Source of the DNA: Gonocerus acuteangulatus
Taxonomy: Eukaryota; Arthropoda; Insecta; Hemiptera; Coreidae
DNA length: 64,000 nt
Assembly (NCBI GenBank): GCA_946811695.1
Contig: OX328123.1
Location: 46,558,753 to 46,622,752, forward strand
Reading direction: 5' to 3'
Made by a program: the position numbers and the translations under genes. Of the stretch, positions 1-11,100 are shown piece after piece. How positions within the stretch are numbered: the stretch's first letter is position 1; each line of letters opens with the position of its first letter. The notes beneath the pieces are model-generated. The model was not told where the DNA came from. It did no database searches and saw nothing but the letters and a program-made list of their open reading frames with translations.

Positions 1-1959
1 CATTTATGGGGGCATAAACACCATATCGGGTGGCTAGTGCTTTTCTCATAAAAATATGCTGTTCAAGTCCACTCGATAAACTTTATTGCATTCTTTATTA
101 CCGACTCGACAAGCGGAAAAGTTTCACGTCCAACTTCTATAGCTTATATAGTGCCTTTTTCTCATTATAAATATTCAATTCTTTCAAAAATATCTCAATA
201 ATTTATGATTTTATGCTATGAATGTTTTTTATAATAGTTCTGTCCTCTATAAACTAAATTTTATTTTGTATATTAAATATCATAATATTTTCCAAAGATG
301 GACATTCCTCAATTGCTATTAAATAAAATAAAGTAGGTGAACGTTTTACAAAAAAAGATTTAATATAAAATAACATTTGCACTCACTCGTACGATCTGAA
401 ATGACTTCATATTCATTCAAAATAACCACTTAGTCGAACTAAAAAAGAAAAAAAGAAGGAAACAACATAAATATAACAAAGCAAAAAAAAAAAGTGTTTT
501 ATAGCAAAAAATAAATAAATTTAAACAAATGAAACAAACTGATGGATTGCACATACTATGGCAGAAGTGTAATATAATTTCAAAAATCTTACATTTTGTA
601 GGAATATAAGAAATTGTTTACAATATCTGGTTGGCTATAAGTTGTGCAATTTTGAAAAATTACACTTATCTAGGTCACAAGACAGAAATAAGAAAAAAGG
701 TAAAGATAGATAACAGTTCAAAGTTTAAATTTTGCTTTGTTTGAAAATAAGAAGTTCCCTTTGTGCCTTCAGAAGTAGAGCCCACTGCTAATCGCTATAT
801 CTTGATAAAACTTTTGAAGATTAACGAGGCGCAAAACTTAACTGAAGATAAAAGAAGAAACTTACCTTGGCCTTCTTTTCTTTGAGTTGTTAATCTCAAT
901 CCTAGCAGTTAGCAAGGGTAAAACTTTGAAGAGCAGGTACTTAATAAGCTGAGAGAAGTAATTAAAAAAAAAAAAGTTTCAACCTGAATCCACCTTTTAT
1001 TTTTCAATGTAGAAAAATACTTCATAAACGGTTCTAAAATGATTTCCTGGACTTGATTTCAATTCGAACTGGAAACGGTTCTTGGATCCCGCAACGTTTT
1101 GAGTGATTTACTCCAATGTGCTTCATTTAAAAATATGTTTTTTTTTTAGTCTTTTTGTGCTGATTATAGATCTAAAGAGAATGTTAGGGGAAAGAGTGAA
1201 AAAAATCTTAATAATTTTATCCACCGATGTATTCCAAAATACCTTCTTAAATTTCTCAGATTTCTGACCTTTCCAACTAAAACTTTAATTTTAAAATTTA
1301 CTTATGGTACAGTTTTTTTTCTACGATAAATTCCTCTTTTTGGGAAAAATTTAAATTTTAAATTTAATTTAGGGCCTCCATACTTTCCCGAGGGAGGGCT
1401 CTAGAAGCTGGCTAGCCAATAAAAAAAAAGTTTGCAGGGAAACAAAAAATTTTAAAAAAAAGTTTTATTGACGTATTAATATTAGTGAATGTAATGTGTG
1501 CCCCTTGGGGCATCCTAAGGTAAATTATTGCACCAAAGAAAGAAATGCATATTCTCTTATTAATATAGGTAATTTTATGCAAATTCTTTAGGAATGTAGC
1601 GTACTATCCACCTTTTGAGTATTTGCTTAGTTATGCATCTCTTTTAAAAAAATATTGTTGTTTTTTGTTTTTTTTTTATATTATGTTAACATTTTGACTC
1701 CTACAAATATTAAAGATATGCAAGTAGGAAATGAAGATTTTCTTCGGTCTTGGATATTTTGTTTCCAATTAATCGCCATTGCAGTCGCCATCGTTTTATT
1801 ATTTTTTTTCAGATGATTGTTATTCCTGGAAGTATAATAATAAGTTTGCTGGGTAAACATAAATACGATTTTGTAAAAATAAAATGAGTTTATTATCAAT
1901 TCTAATACATTTCTTGTATTCTACTTATTTTTTACTTAATATTTGTATTTGTTTTTCAG
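1..1959. other. AT-rich region without a recognisable gene
   Basis: I see no supported coding exon here. The stretch is rich in A and T runs. It should be intronic or 5' to the cuticle-type exon that begins at 1960, so earlier exons of that gene lie here unseen or outside the window. A short tract near 1370-1420 (CCCGAGGGAGGG) resembles the GGAGG-rich ends of the R1 repeats described below, but it is too short to call. Confidence 0.5.
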
Positions 1960-2115
1960 AAACAAGAAGGTTACGCGCCCTCCGGAGTACCCCAGAGTGA
2001 ATACGGTGCACCAGCTGCACCTGCACCTTCAGCACCTGCAGATGGTTATGGTGCACCATCACCATCGGCTCCTTCATCGTCATACGGTGCACCATCAGGA
2101 AGTGGCTCCTATTGA
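1960..2115 (+). CDS. Terminal exon of a YGAP-repeat cuticle-like protein (partial)
   Basis: Read from the acceptor TTTTTCAG at 1952-1959 in frame AAA-CAA-GAA, this exon gives 51 residues and stops at TGA 2113-2115. The peptide is Gly/Ala/Pro/Ser/Tyr-rich, contains the motif YGAP three times (EYGAPAAP, GYGAPSPS, SYGAPSGS) and ends GSGSY. Low-complexity YGAP repeats are typical of arthropod structural cuticle and resilin-like proteins, which are secreted and become part of the extracellular matrix. A longer open frame over the same DNA in another frame is His-rich and starts inside the presumed intron, so I treat it as a shadow. An AATAAA lies about 120 bases downstream. The signal peptide and any chitin-binding Rebers-Riddiford domain would be in upstream exons that I did not find. 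Family assignment rests on composition and motif only. Confidence 0.62.
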   Translation, partial: KQEGYAPSGVPQSEYGAPAAPAPSAPADGYGAPSPSAPSSSYGAPSGSGSY

Positions 2116-2236
2116 ACCCTATGGGTCACACCCACCGGCCATACTACCTGACTCCTACTTCCCCATTATAAATATTTGTACAGTTTATATATATAATTAT
2201 TTTATTTTATATGTAATTCTTTTTAAGTATTTTTAT

Positions 2237-2242
2237 AATAAA
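2237..2242 (+). terminator. Polyadenylation signal of the cuticle-type gene
   Basis: AATAAA lies 122 bases after the TGA of the YGAP exon and is followed by a T-rich stretch. This is a normal distance for a short 3' UTR. Assignment is by position. Confidence 0.45.
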
Positions 2243-2439
2243 AGTTTATAAAAATTACATCTTCTTGTGATTTACACTGCGATTTGAATCACATCACTTA
2301 CTTGATTTCTTTCATTGCTTTCAATATTAAGTCTACACTTTTGTAGGTCCTAGATGATCCTTTGTACTTGGTGCTTAAGCTAACACTAATTATCTCTAAT
2401 AGTGTTTAATCTTAATTCATCGGCCAGTCAAAGTTCACT

Positions 2440-3655
2440 GAAACTACTAGACGCGATTCACAATACAGGACTACGACTAGCAAAGGCGCTTTCAGATCTA
2501 GTCCTCGTAGTAGCCTCTATGTTGAATCAAACGAGCCATCTCTAGGGTACAGAAGGCAGGTACTGTGCACAAATTATTTTATTAAACTAAAATCGCAAAA
2601 CTTCTTTCGTACAAAAAACATTTTATTTAATCAACTTCATACCAGATATACAAATACAGCTTTGCAAAAACCCTTGAACATCAAAATTTTAGAATACACC
2701 CGTCACTCCAATGTATTACAAACACCAGTACACGGTTTTAAAACACTATCACAACCTCCATGGAGAACAAAGAACTTAAAAATTAACATTTCACCAATCT
2801 CACCACATTTACAAAAATGAAATAAATGCTATAATGACAAAATATGTGGGAGCATATAGTATTTATACCGATGGCTCAAAAAGAAGCAGTGGCACAGGTT
2901 CAGCAGCAATCGTGGACCATAAAGTATTTCAGGCAAAACTAGCAAATGCTTCAAGCATTTATACTGCCGAGCTCTTCGCGATTTACCTAGCCCTGTCAAA
3001 TGTATCCATCACTACACAGAAACACATCACCCTATTCACAGACTCTTTAATTTCTCTGTTCTCCCTCACAAACATTTACAGCACTTATCCAGTAGTCACA
3101 GACATTCTTGAACAAATATATACATTACAACATAATAACATTGGGGTCACTATGCTGTGGCTACCAGGACACTATAATTTACTGAGGACGACAGACGTAG
3201 ACATCCTAGCAATGCTAGCAAGAAGACGTCGTACTGAAGACTTGTCCCTGGTTACAGAACCCGATATGAAACAGGTTGTAAGGACTCACGTACTCAATAA
3301 ATGACAGGCTGAATGGTTATCTCTGAACGATAACAAGCTTCGGGAGATTAAGCCATTCATAAAACAATGGAACTCCAGCTATAGAAGCTGCCGGAGAGAA
3401 GAAGTAGTCCTTACAAGACTTAGAATTGGACATACTCTACTAACCCACTCTTACTTGATGACAAAACAAGACATACCACTATGTACAGAATGCAATAAGA
3501 CATTAACAGTAAAACACATACTGACAGACTGCAGGAAACGCGAAAATATCAACATACCACGTGATAAGTACGAACTTTTGACAGATGGTAGCCCACACAT
3601 ATCCATCATTTTAGACTTTTTAAAACAGGTAAACATGTATAAAGGAATATAGCAA
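2440..3655 (+). pseudogene. Non-LTR retrotransposon fragment: RT tail, RNase H and zinc-knuckle-like end
   Basis: Three broken pieces lie in order. Near 2440-2560 the frame reads LLDAIHNTGLRLAK and then, after a frameshift, SLYVESNEPSLGYRR, the region just after the RT domain in jockey/I-like elements. From 2834 the frame encodes an RNase H: IYTDGSK (first Asp), YTAELFAIYLAL (Glu), LFTDS (Asp) and LWLPGHYN, with the last acidic region degenerate. An in-frame TGA at 3302-3304 is followed in the same frame by RLRIGHTLLTHSYL and a Cys-rich end, CTECNKTLTVKHILTDC. This order is that of arthropod I/jockey-type ORF2 C-termini. Frameshifts and stops mark it as dead. The 5' part, including the RT catalytic core, is absent. 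Confidence 0.8.
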
Positions 3656-3811
3656 AAACGAAAAATGTTAAATATGTTAAAATTAATTTTATAATTAAAT
3701 TTCATTTGTACAAAATAAAGCGAAAAGATCGCATATTTAGCTCATTAAAAATAATTTATTACTTACCTGGTTTTTATTTTATAGTTGACCTTTGGTATTT
3801 TTAGTATTTTA

Positions 3812-3894
3812 TCTAAAACGTCTGTTTAGTACCTGTCTTTTCTGTGAAGCCACATATAACACAGAAAAGACAGGAACTAAACAGACGTTTTAGA
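3812..3894. repeat. Hairpin with 35-bp arms
   Basis: The left arm 3812-3846 and right arm 3860-3894 are inverted complements with about one mismatch, separated by 13 bases. The hairpin sits exactly between two fragments of non-LTR retrotransposon and may mark the junction created when they were rearranged. Confidence 0.75.
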
Positions 3895-4071
3895 CTTTTA
3901 TCACGCTTATTGGACAAACGCTCGAAACTATCATTGACTAACAAATGACTTATATACAATACCGTACTCCGACCAACATGGACTTATGGACTAGAACTCT
4001 GGGGTTTCACTAACCCTTCCAATTCCTACATACATATTATTCGAAAATTACACAATACATCCAGTAGTTTT
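3895..4071 (+). pseudogene. Non-LTR reverse transcriptase fragment (region C-terminal to the catalytic core)
   Basis: One frame reads LLSRLLDKRSKLSLTNK, a stop, then NTVLRPTWTYGLELWGF and SYIHIIRKLH. The block RPxWTYGxxLWG is characteristic of the region following the catalytic core in jockey/I-like RTs. In an intact element this would lie upstream of the RNase H, but here it is downstream of it, so the element is rearranged or two copies abut. Confidence 0.7.
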
Positions 4072-4245
4072 TATAATTATTTTGTTCTTGATTACATGTC
4101 TTGAAAGACCGATAGGGAAAAGGCCCATTGGCCAAAACCTATTGTCTTGAACTTTTAAAACAAGTTACATATACTCTTAAAGTAGCTATTTACAATCTCT
4201 CTAACACTAAATTGTTTTTCTTATTTTTCTTAACCTGATTTATAA

Positions 4246-4880
4246 TGCATTATCCAACTATAAGCAATTAAAAAATAACAAGGAATAAAAACAGACAAAA
4301 AGAACAGTTCGAATAAGCGAAATCAATTACTTTAAAGATTTAAGCACTTATTTCTCCGATTGACATCGCCTAAACAAAACTTTCATCAGAACCTTTTTTG
4401 TAGAGCATTTAGTAAGCTTTTTAATGGTAGTCTTCCCAACCAAAGATTCTCAACCTTTTTCGAGATATTAAGGAAAGTATACAAAGTTACCAAAACTTTT
4501 TATGTCTGTTAATAAAATATTTTATTCTAACCCTTCCTTAACTCCAAACGTAACCACAATTTCAACATATTAGTTTTAATGAATGTAGAACAAGCAGAAA
4601 ATGTTTCAACTAAATCCCATGATTCTAAGTACCCAAACCAAAAACGGTATTCAACAACTATTTTTCCAATTTTCTCGAAAACGGTTAAAGCTATCGCCTT
4701 GAAAATGGTTTCATTCGTTTTCCTTTGCGAAGAAGCCTCTAAAACGAGTACTTACAAGCATATGAACTCAAAAACGTAAGCGTTACGATTTTTTTGTGCG
4801 AATTTCGCCCCAAACGCCATCTTTCAGTGGACGGATTTTGCTGGTTAACGAACTTGACCTTGAAAATTACTTTATTATTT
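4246..4880 (+). repeat. Dispersed repeat R1, copy
   Basis: About 85-95% similar by eye to 13366-14605 (same strand) and to the complement of 40348-41150. Shared landmarks are TAAGCACTTATTTCTCCGAT near 4345, the tract around CTCGAAAACGGTTAAAGC near 4675, and GCGAATTTCGCCCCAAACGCC near 4800. No coding capacity is evident. This copy ends before the (AT)n segment found in the longer copies. It is unclassified. Confidence 0.75.
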
Positions 4881-5089
4881 CAACAATTAATTATTTTGTG
4901 AAAAGGGATTTATGCACAATTTCTAGAGGATTTATATTCAGTTTATTTTTGTTTATATGTTACAAATCAATAAATGTAAATCAATTATAATGGAAGTAGA
5001 CTGTCAATTTTATTTTTCTTCAATTTCCTGTTCGTTTTTATTTCGAGGAAAGTTGCAAAGCACAAATGAAATAAATAAATATAAATTAA

Positions 5090-5095
5090 TTTATT
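5090..5095 (-). terminator. Polyadenylation signal downstream of the mucin
   Basis: AATAAA on the minus strand lies about 47 bases after the mucin stop codon, in a T/A-rich 3' flank. Assignment is by position. Confidence 0.45.
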
Positions 5096-5141
5096 ATATA
5101 CACCAATGTTTCTTGAATGACTTATTATCATTGGTTGTCGA

Positions 5142-8100
5142 TTAACCCAAGTAGAATTTCAAGCTGTTTATGAAAGTATCCAGTAAACTACTGGCTTGAT
5201 CTGTAATGGAGGGTTCAGTTGTTGGGACAGTTGTTCGTTCCGTAGTTGGCGGACTTGACGTGGGTGCAGCGGTAGATTGTGATGGGAGTGTGTTTGTCTT
5301 GAATGCTGTTTTCGTATTGTCCGAATATGGTGGCCACGTCGTCGAGGAAGTAGTAGGAGTGGAGGAAGTAGTAGGAGTGGAGGAAGTAGTAGGAGTGGTG
5401 GAAGTAGTGGGAGTAGAGGAAGTAGTAGGAGTGAAGGAAGTAGTAGGAGTGGGGGAAGTTGTAGGAGTGGAGGAAGTAGTAGGAGTGGAGGAAGTAGTAG
5501 GAGTGGTGGAAGTAGTAGGAGTAGAGGAAGTAGTAGGAGTAGAGGAAGTAGTAGGAGTGGAGGAAGTAGTAGGAGTGGAGGAAGTAGTAGGAGTGGAGGA
5601 ATTAGTAGGAGTGGAGGAAGTAGTAGGAGTGGTGGAAGTAGTAGGAGTGGTGGAAGTAGTAGGAGTGGAGGAAGTAGTAGGAGTGGAGGAAGTAGTAGGA
5701 GTGGTGGAAGTAGTGGGAGTAGAGGAAGTAGTAGGAGTGGAGGAAGTAGTAGGAGTGATGGAAGTAGTAGGAGTGGAGGAAGCAGTAGGAGTGGAGGAAG
5801 TAGTAGGAGTGGAGGAATCTGAAGCCGTTGTATTGATGAGTGAGGCAGAGGTTGAATTTGTAGGTATAATTACGGAGATTGTCGAACTAATGGCAGAAGA
5901 TACGGAAGGTAGGTCGGTACTCGATTCCTTGGCAGTAGAAACAGTAGATGACAATGGAGTGGATATAATGTCTAACTCCATCGTCGATTCAGTGGCAATA
6001 GTAGTTTCTGAAGTCTCAGAATACGAATTATCACTAATAGTATCGGACTCCATAACTGAAAGAACAGTAGTAAAGTCTGAAGAACCTTTATTTGACGTGT
6101 TGACAGCAGACATAGTTGTAGCAGACTCGTCATTGGATGAGATGGTGGAAGATATAGCGGTCGATTCCATAAGCGAGCCTCTGGAGGCCGTAGTAGTATC
6201 TGTAGTCGGTGTGAAAACTGAAGATGTTGAAGGTTGTCCAGAAACTTGACTTGATCGCTTCGCAGTCGAAGTAGTAGATAACACCAGAGTCGAAGGAATG
6301 TCTGACTCTATTGTAAATCCAGAATTAGACACATGACTAAACTCAGAATAGTAATTATCAGTCTCAGTAAGAGCATCCCACGTCGAAGAAGTGGTAGGTA
6401 ATGTTACTGAAGGCTCAGTATTTGATTCATCGACAGCTATAATGGTGACGGTTTCATTCTCCAAATCTGAATCAATGATCGTAAAATTTGAACGGACATC
6501 TTTTGAAGTGTTGACTACAGACATAGATGTAAGCGATTCTTCGTTCCATGGGTTGGGCGTAATGCCCGATTCTATCGTCGATTCACTAATGACAGAGATT
6601 CCAAAAGACTCCGAAAATGAATTATCAGTAACAGACTCGACAGCAGAAGGAGAGGTGATAAATATTTCTGATGGTTCGAAAATTGATATATTGTTGATAG
6701 AGATAGTTGAAATGGTAACATTATCAGACACCATATTTGAAACAGTAGTAGTAATGTTTAATGGGCCTGGATTTGATGTATCGAAAACAGTTATAGTCGC
6801 ATCAGCCTCTTCATTAGATGTATTATAGGAAGAGGTGGTGATTGTTTCTTCCTGTGAATCTATGGGTACCCTAATACTCTCAGTAACGGGTATCATGACT
6901 GAAGATGACATAAGAGCCTGGTCAGACGTCTTGCTACTTGGATTATTTGATGTATTGGTAGTGGTGATAATTGTACCCTCCGTACTTGCGGCTTCGGTAG
7001 AGGATGTGGTATCTGATGCAACATTAGTTTCGTACGTACTTGAGTTAGTAGCAGGCATTAATGTAGATGTACTGTGTAGAATAGGAGAAGGAGTTGTACC
7101 ATTGACGGAAGGAAGTGAATCTGCGTCTGAAGTAATGCTAACAATATCAGATTCAGTGTCTGAAACAAAGGCAGTAAAGTCTGAAGGATCAGGATTTGAG
7201 ATATTGTCAACTGAAGTAGTTGTAGGAGACTCATTATTTGTTGGGTGATTGTAAGGTGTTGAGATTGATTTATTAAGTGAATCTCTGGATAACGTGCTAG
7301 TCTCTGTAGTCGATGTAGCGACAGAATATGTTGAAGAGGGCTTCAGAGGCTGCTCAGAGGTCATGCTAGTGGAAGTAGTAAATAATTCTTTAGTAGATGG
7401 AATGACAGTAGTGACTGATTCTACTGTAGATTCAGTAGTAGTATATAATGCAGTAGGTTCTGAATAGGAATCATCAGTCGCGGTAAAAGAAAGAACAGTC
7501 GATGGAGTGATAGTGAATGTTTCTAGAGGTTCTGTATTCGATTTATTGACGTTAAGAGCAGTTATAATAGCATTAGTATCAGACTCTATTTCTGGACCAT
7601 TGGTAGTAAAGTTAGAAGAATCAGGATCTGACGAGTTGACAACAGACGTCGTTGTAACAGACTCTTTATTCGATGGGTTGGATGTAACGTCTGACTCTAT
7701 CGTCGATTCAGTGACGGTGGAGATTGCAATAGACCCTAAGTAAGAATTATCAGTCTCAGTAAAAGATTCCTTAGTCGAAGGAATGTCGGTGAGAGTTTCT
7801 GAAGAATCTGTTACCGATATATTAACAGCAGGGCCAGGTATAATAGAAACAGCATCAAAATCTATATCTGGATCAATGGTAGTAAAGTTTGAAATCTCTG
7901 GATCTGATCTGTACACAACATGCGTCGTTGCTACAGACTCTTTATTTAATGAGTCGAATGTAATGTCTGACTCTATCGTCGATTCTCTCGGACTGTATAT
8001 TGCAATAGACTCCGAATAAGACCTATCAGACTCAGTAAAAGATTTCTTAATCGATGGAGTCAAAGTGAATGTTTCTGTAGGCCTTGTACTTGATGTATTG

Positions 8101-11100
8101 CCAAGAGATATGGTCGGGATATCAGTCTCCATGCCTGAAACAGTAGCATTAAAGTTTGAAGAAACGGGATTTGACTTGTCATCAAAGGCCATAGTCGTAG
8201 AAGAGTCTTCATTCGATGGGTCGGATGTTATATCTGATTCTATTGTCGATTCAGTGACTTTTGTAGAATCTGAAAAGGAATTCTCAGTCTCAGTAAAATA
8301 CGTCATAGGCGAAGCAGTGATAGTGAATGCTACTGAAGGCTCTCCATTGGATGTACTGTCATTAGAGATAGCTGAAGCTATTTCTGTATTCCGTCTGTTG
8401 TTAGAAGACGATGTCAGTATTTCTGTAGATGGATGTACAGAGATGGTGGAACTTTTGGTATTTGTTATAATGTTAGAAGATGTAAGAGCTGGTGCCTCGC
8501 TCGCTGACTCTGAATTGGAAATCTTAGAAGACTCCAATGTCGATACAAGGGTGTCAAGTGTACTAGATACATCTCCAGTCACTGTGTTGGCAGTTGGTGT
8601 ATTTGCTGCGTAATTGATTGTAGAGATCATAGTAGGTAACTTAGTCGGTGTATGGGGGTCGATAAGGGGACGAGTGGTACTGCTACGGGAAGAAAGTGAC
8701 TCTACGTCCAAGGTAACAATATGAGATTCCATATCTGAAACGTTAGTAGTAAAGTCTGAAGAATCTGGATTGTCTGTGTTGACAACAGACATAGCTGTAG
8801 CAGATTCATTCAATGGGTTGGTTGATTCGTCAAGTGAATCCCTGGAGATCGTGGTACTTTCTGTACTCGGTGTAATGGCAGAAAATGTAGATGAGTACTT
8901 AAGAGACTGGTCAGGCCTCTTGGTTGTGTAGGTGCTAGACAACGCTTCAGTCGATATATTGGCAGTTGACCCAGTTACAGCCTCCACATTTGCCGTTTTG
9001 GTAGAGGATATAGTGTCTGACTCAATATTATATTCGTTGTTACCGGAGATTGTTCCAGGCATCGAAGTCGAATTATTGGTGGTAGCAAAAGGAGTAGAAT
9101 TGGTAAGTGAATTAATAAACTCAGTGTAGGATTTATTTTTAGAAGTAGACAAGTCCATATCTGAATGGCTTGTAGTGAGTAATCCTGAAGGACCTTTCTC
9201 TGGTGTATTGAAAACGTAGACTGTTGTAGCAATATTTTCGTCGGATATGTCTGTAGAAAGTATAGGTGTTCCTGTTGACTGGGATGAGGTGTCAGTAGAA
9301 GGCTCTATGACTGATGTAGTGCTACTTAAGATCCCTGAAGACGAGCTAATATCAGATACAGGTACATGAGGCACCACAGTCCATTCGTTGGTAGAAATGA
9401 TGGTGTCTGTTTGTGTGAATGGTTCATTGGAAATAGCGTGACTCTCTGCAGTAGATGTACTGGTATAAGATATTGCGTTTAAACTCGGTGGTGTTTTAGG
9501 AAAAGTAATTGAGGATTCGTTGGTCGGAATATTTGTAGATGACGTAATAATAGTCTCAGCACGCTTTGTAATGGCAGTGGATATAACATCTGACTCAATA
9601 AACGAGTTATTTTTACTTGAGACTGTAGTTCGATCCGACGTCAAAATATTCGTGAAAAAAGGAGGTTCAGTTAAACCGCTAAAAGGCTGTATTACTGAAG
9701 TTGTATTAATGAACGCAGAAGATTCTGAATTTGGTATCCTATGAGTAGACGCAGTTGTAAATGTCCCTACGTCCGATTTGTTGTTAGCATTTGTAACAAG
9801 ATTTTCTGTAGATAGATATACGGAGGCCGGGGAATTCTGCGTAGGTGTAGGAGCTGTCTCATTGCTCATTGGCATCATTACTGAAGCCTGAGAAGACTCC
9901 ATTATCGATGTTTTAGGAACAAGAGTAGTAGAAAATCTCAAACTAGCTGTTATGTTAGTTGAGAGAGCAACTGAGTCCACTTTATTAGGGGTGGTAGTGT
10001 GTACCGGACTCAATATATTTGAGTTTGAGGTATCAACAGAGGATGTAACATTTAAAATATTGAGGCTGTTAGAAGTGGTCTCTGGGGAAGCTGTGGATGT
10101 GGTTATAGTTGATTCCATATTATAAACAGTTGGTGCTGATACATTCTCTATAGATGAAGGATTTGTCGCCAAGTTATTTGAGTCAGTTTTATCAGTAAAC
10201 ACTTTTTCAGACGTACCCTTGGTAGAGATAATGGACGGCTCCGTAATCAATATTTTAGCTTCAGAGGTAAAAGTAGTATGGTCTACCATAGATTTCTTTG
10301 TAGAAAATAAAAACGGTTCCACTTCAGCAATTACCGTTGTAAGATTAATCCTTTTATTTACAGTAGAGCTAGTTTCTGTTTCGTTTACAAAGTCAGATTC
10401 AAAACCAGCTGGCGTATTGGTGACTGAGACCTGCTCTAACTCCACGGTAGAGAAATTACTTGAGGAGGCAGCAGGTGAAATCGTGGTCCATTCTTTGGCG
10501 GTAGACACTCTATTTGTAAAATAGATTGTCTTTGGCTTTGTGAATAATGATGCATTTTCAGTAGTAAGTTGATCAGCAGGGGTAGTTGGCTGCTCTTTCG
10601 TTTGTGTGATAGCAGCAGCATCGATTATATCCGAGAACGACGGTTGTGTTGATGTGTAAATATTTGTCTCCGTTTTTGTTGTACTGTTAGTAGATTCTCG
10701 AAGCTTCGGTGTTGATGGAAGAGAGGTGACAATACCATGTGGTGAAGAATGAGCAGTGAAGCCAGTCGGAGTATAATTCGACGCTGACGGTCGGGTCGTA
10801 GAGATGGTAGCATGCAGATCAGCCGACGTATTCGTAGTTGCTATAGTAGGTGAGTTGTCTTGAGTGGATCCTCTTTGCGTAGAAAACTCTTGACGTCCAC
10901 TAATAAATTCAAATCCCGGTGTATTTGACGTGAAGGTTTTTCCATTGTCCGTTGAGAATTCATTATTTGCTACTGTTCTTGATTTATCAGAAGATTTGGT
11001 TGAAACATATGCTGGCATCGAAGTAGAAAATGTTGATTTCCTCGTATGGTAAGAACGTTCTTTCGCATATTCAGTAGTCTTATTGTTGTTAGAGAGAGGT

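Noticed and set aside
1943..2251. His/Gln-rich 102-codon frame
   Set aside because: It starts in the presumed intron and overlaps the acceptor-led YGAP frame, which ends properly at 2115.
5206..6249. Long plus-strand open frame (VVGVEE repeats) and the other plus-strand frames between 5.2 and 12.5 kb
   Set aside because: They are antisense shadows of the mucin exon. The Ser/Thr codons read on the other strand give few stops, and no domain appears on the plus strand.
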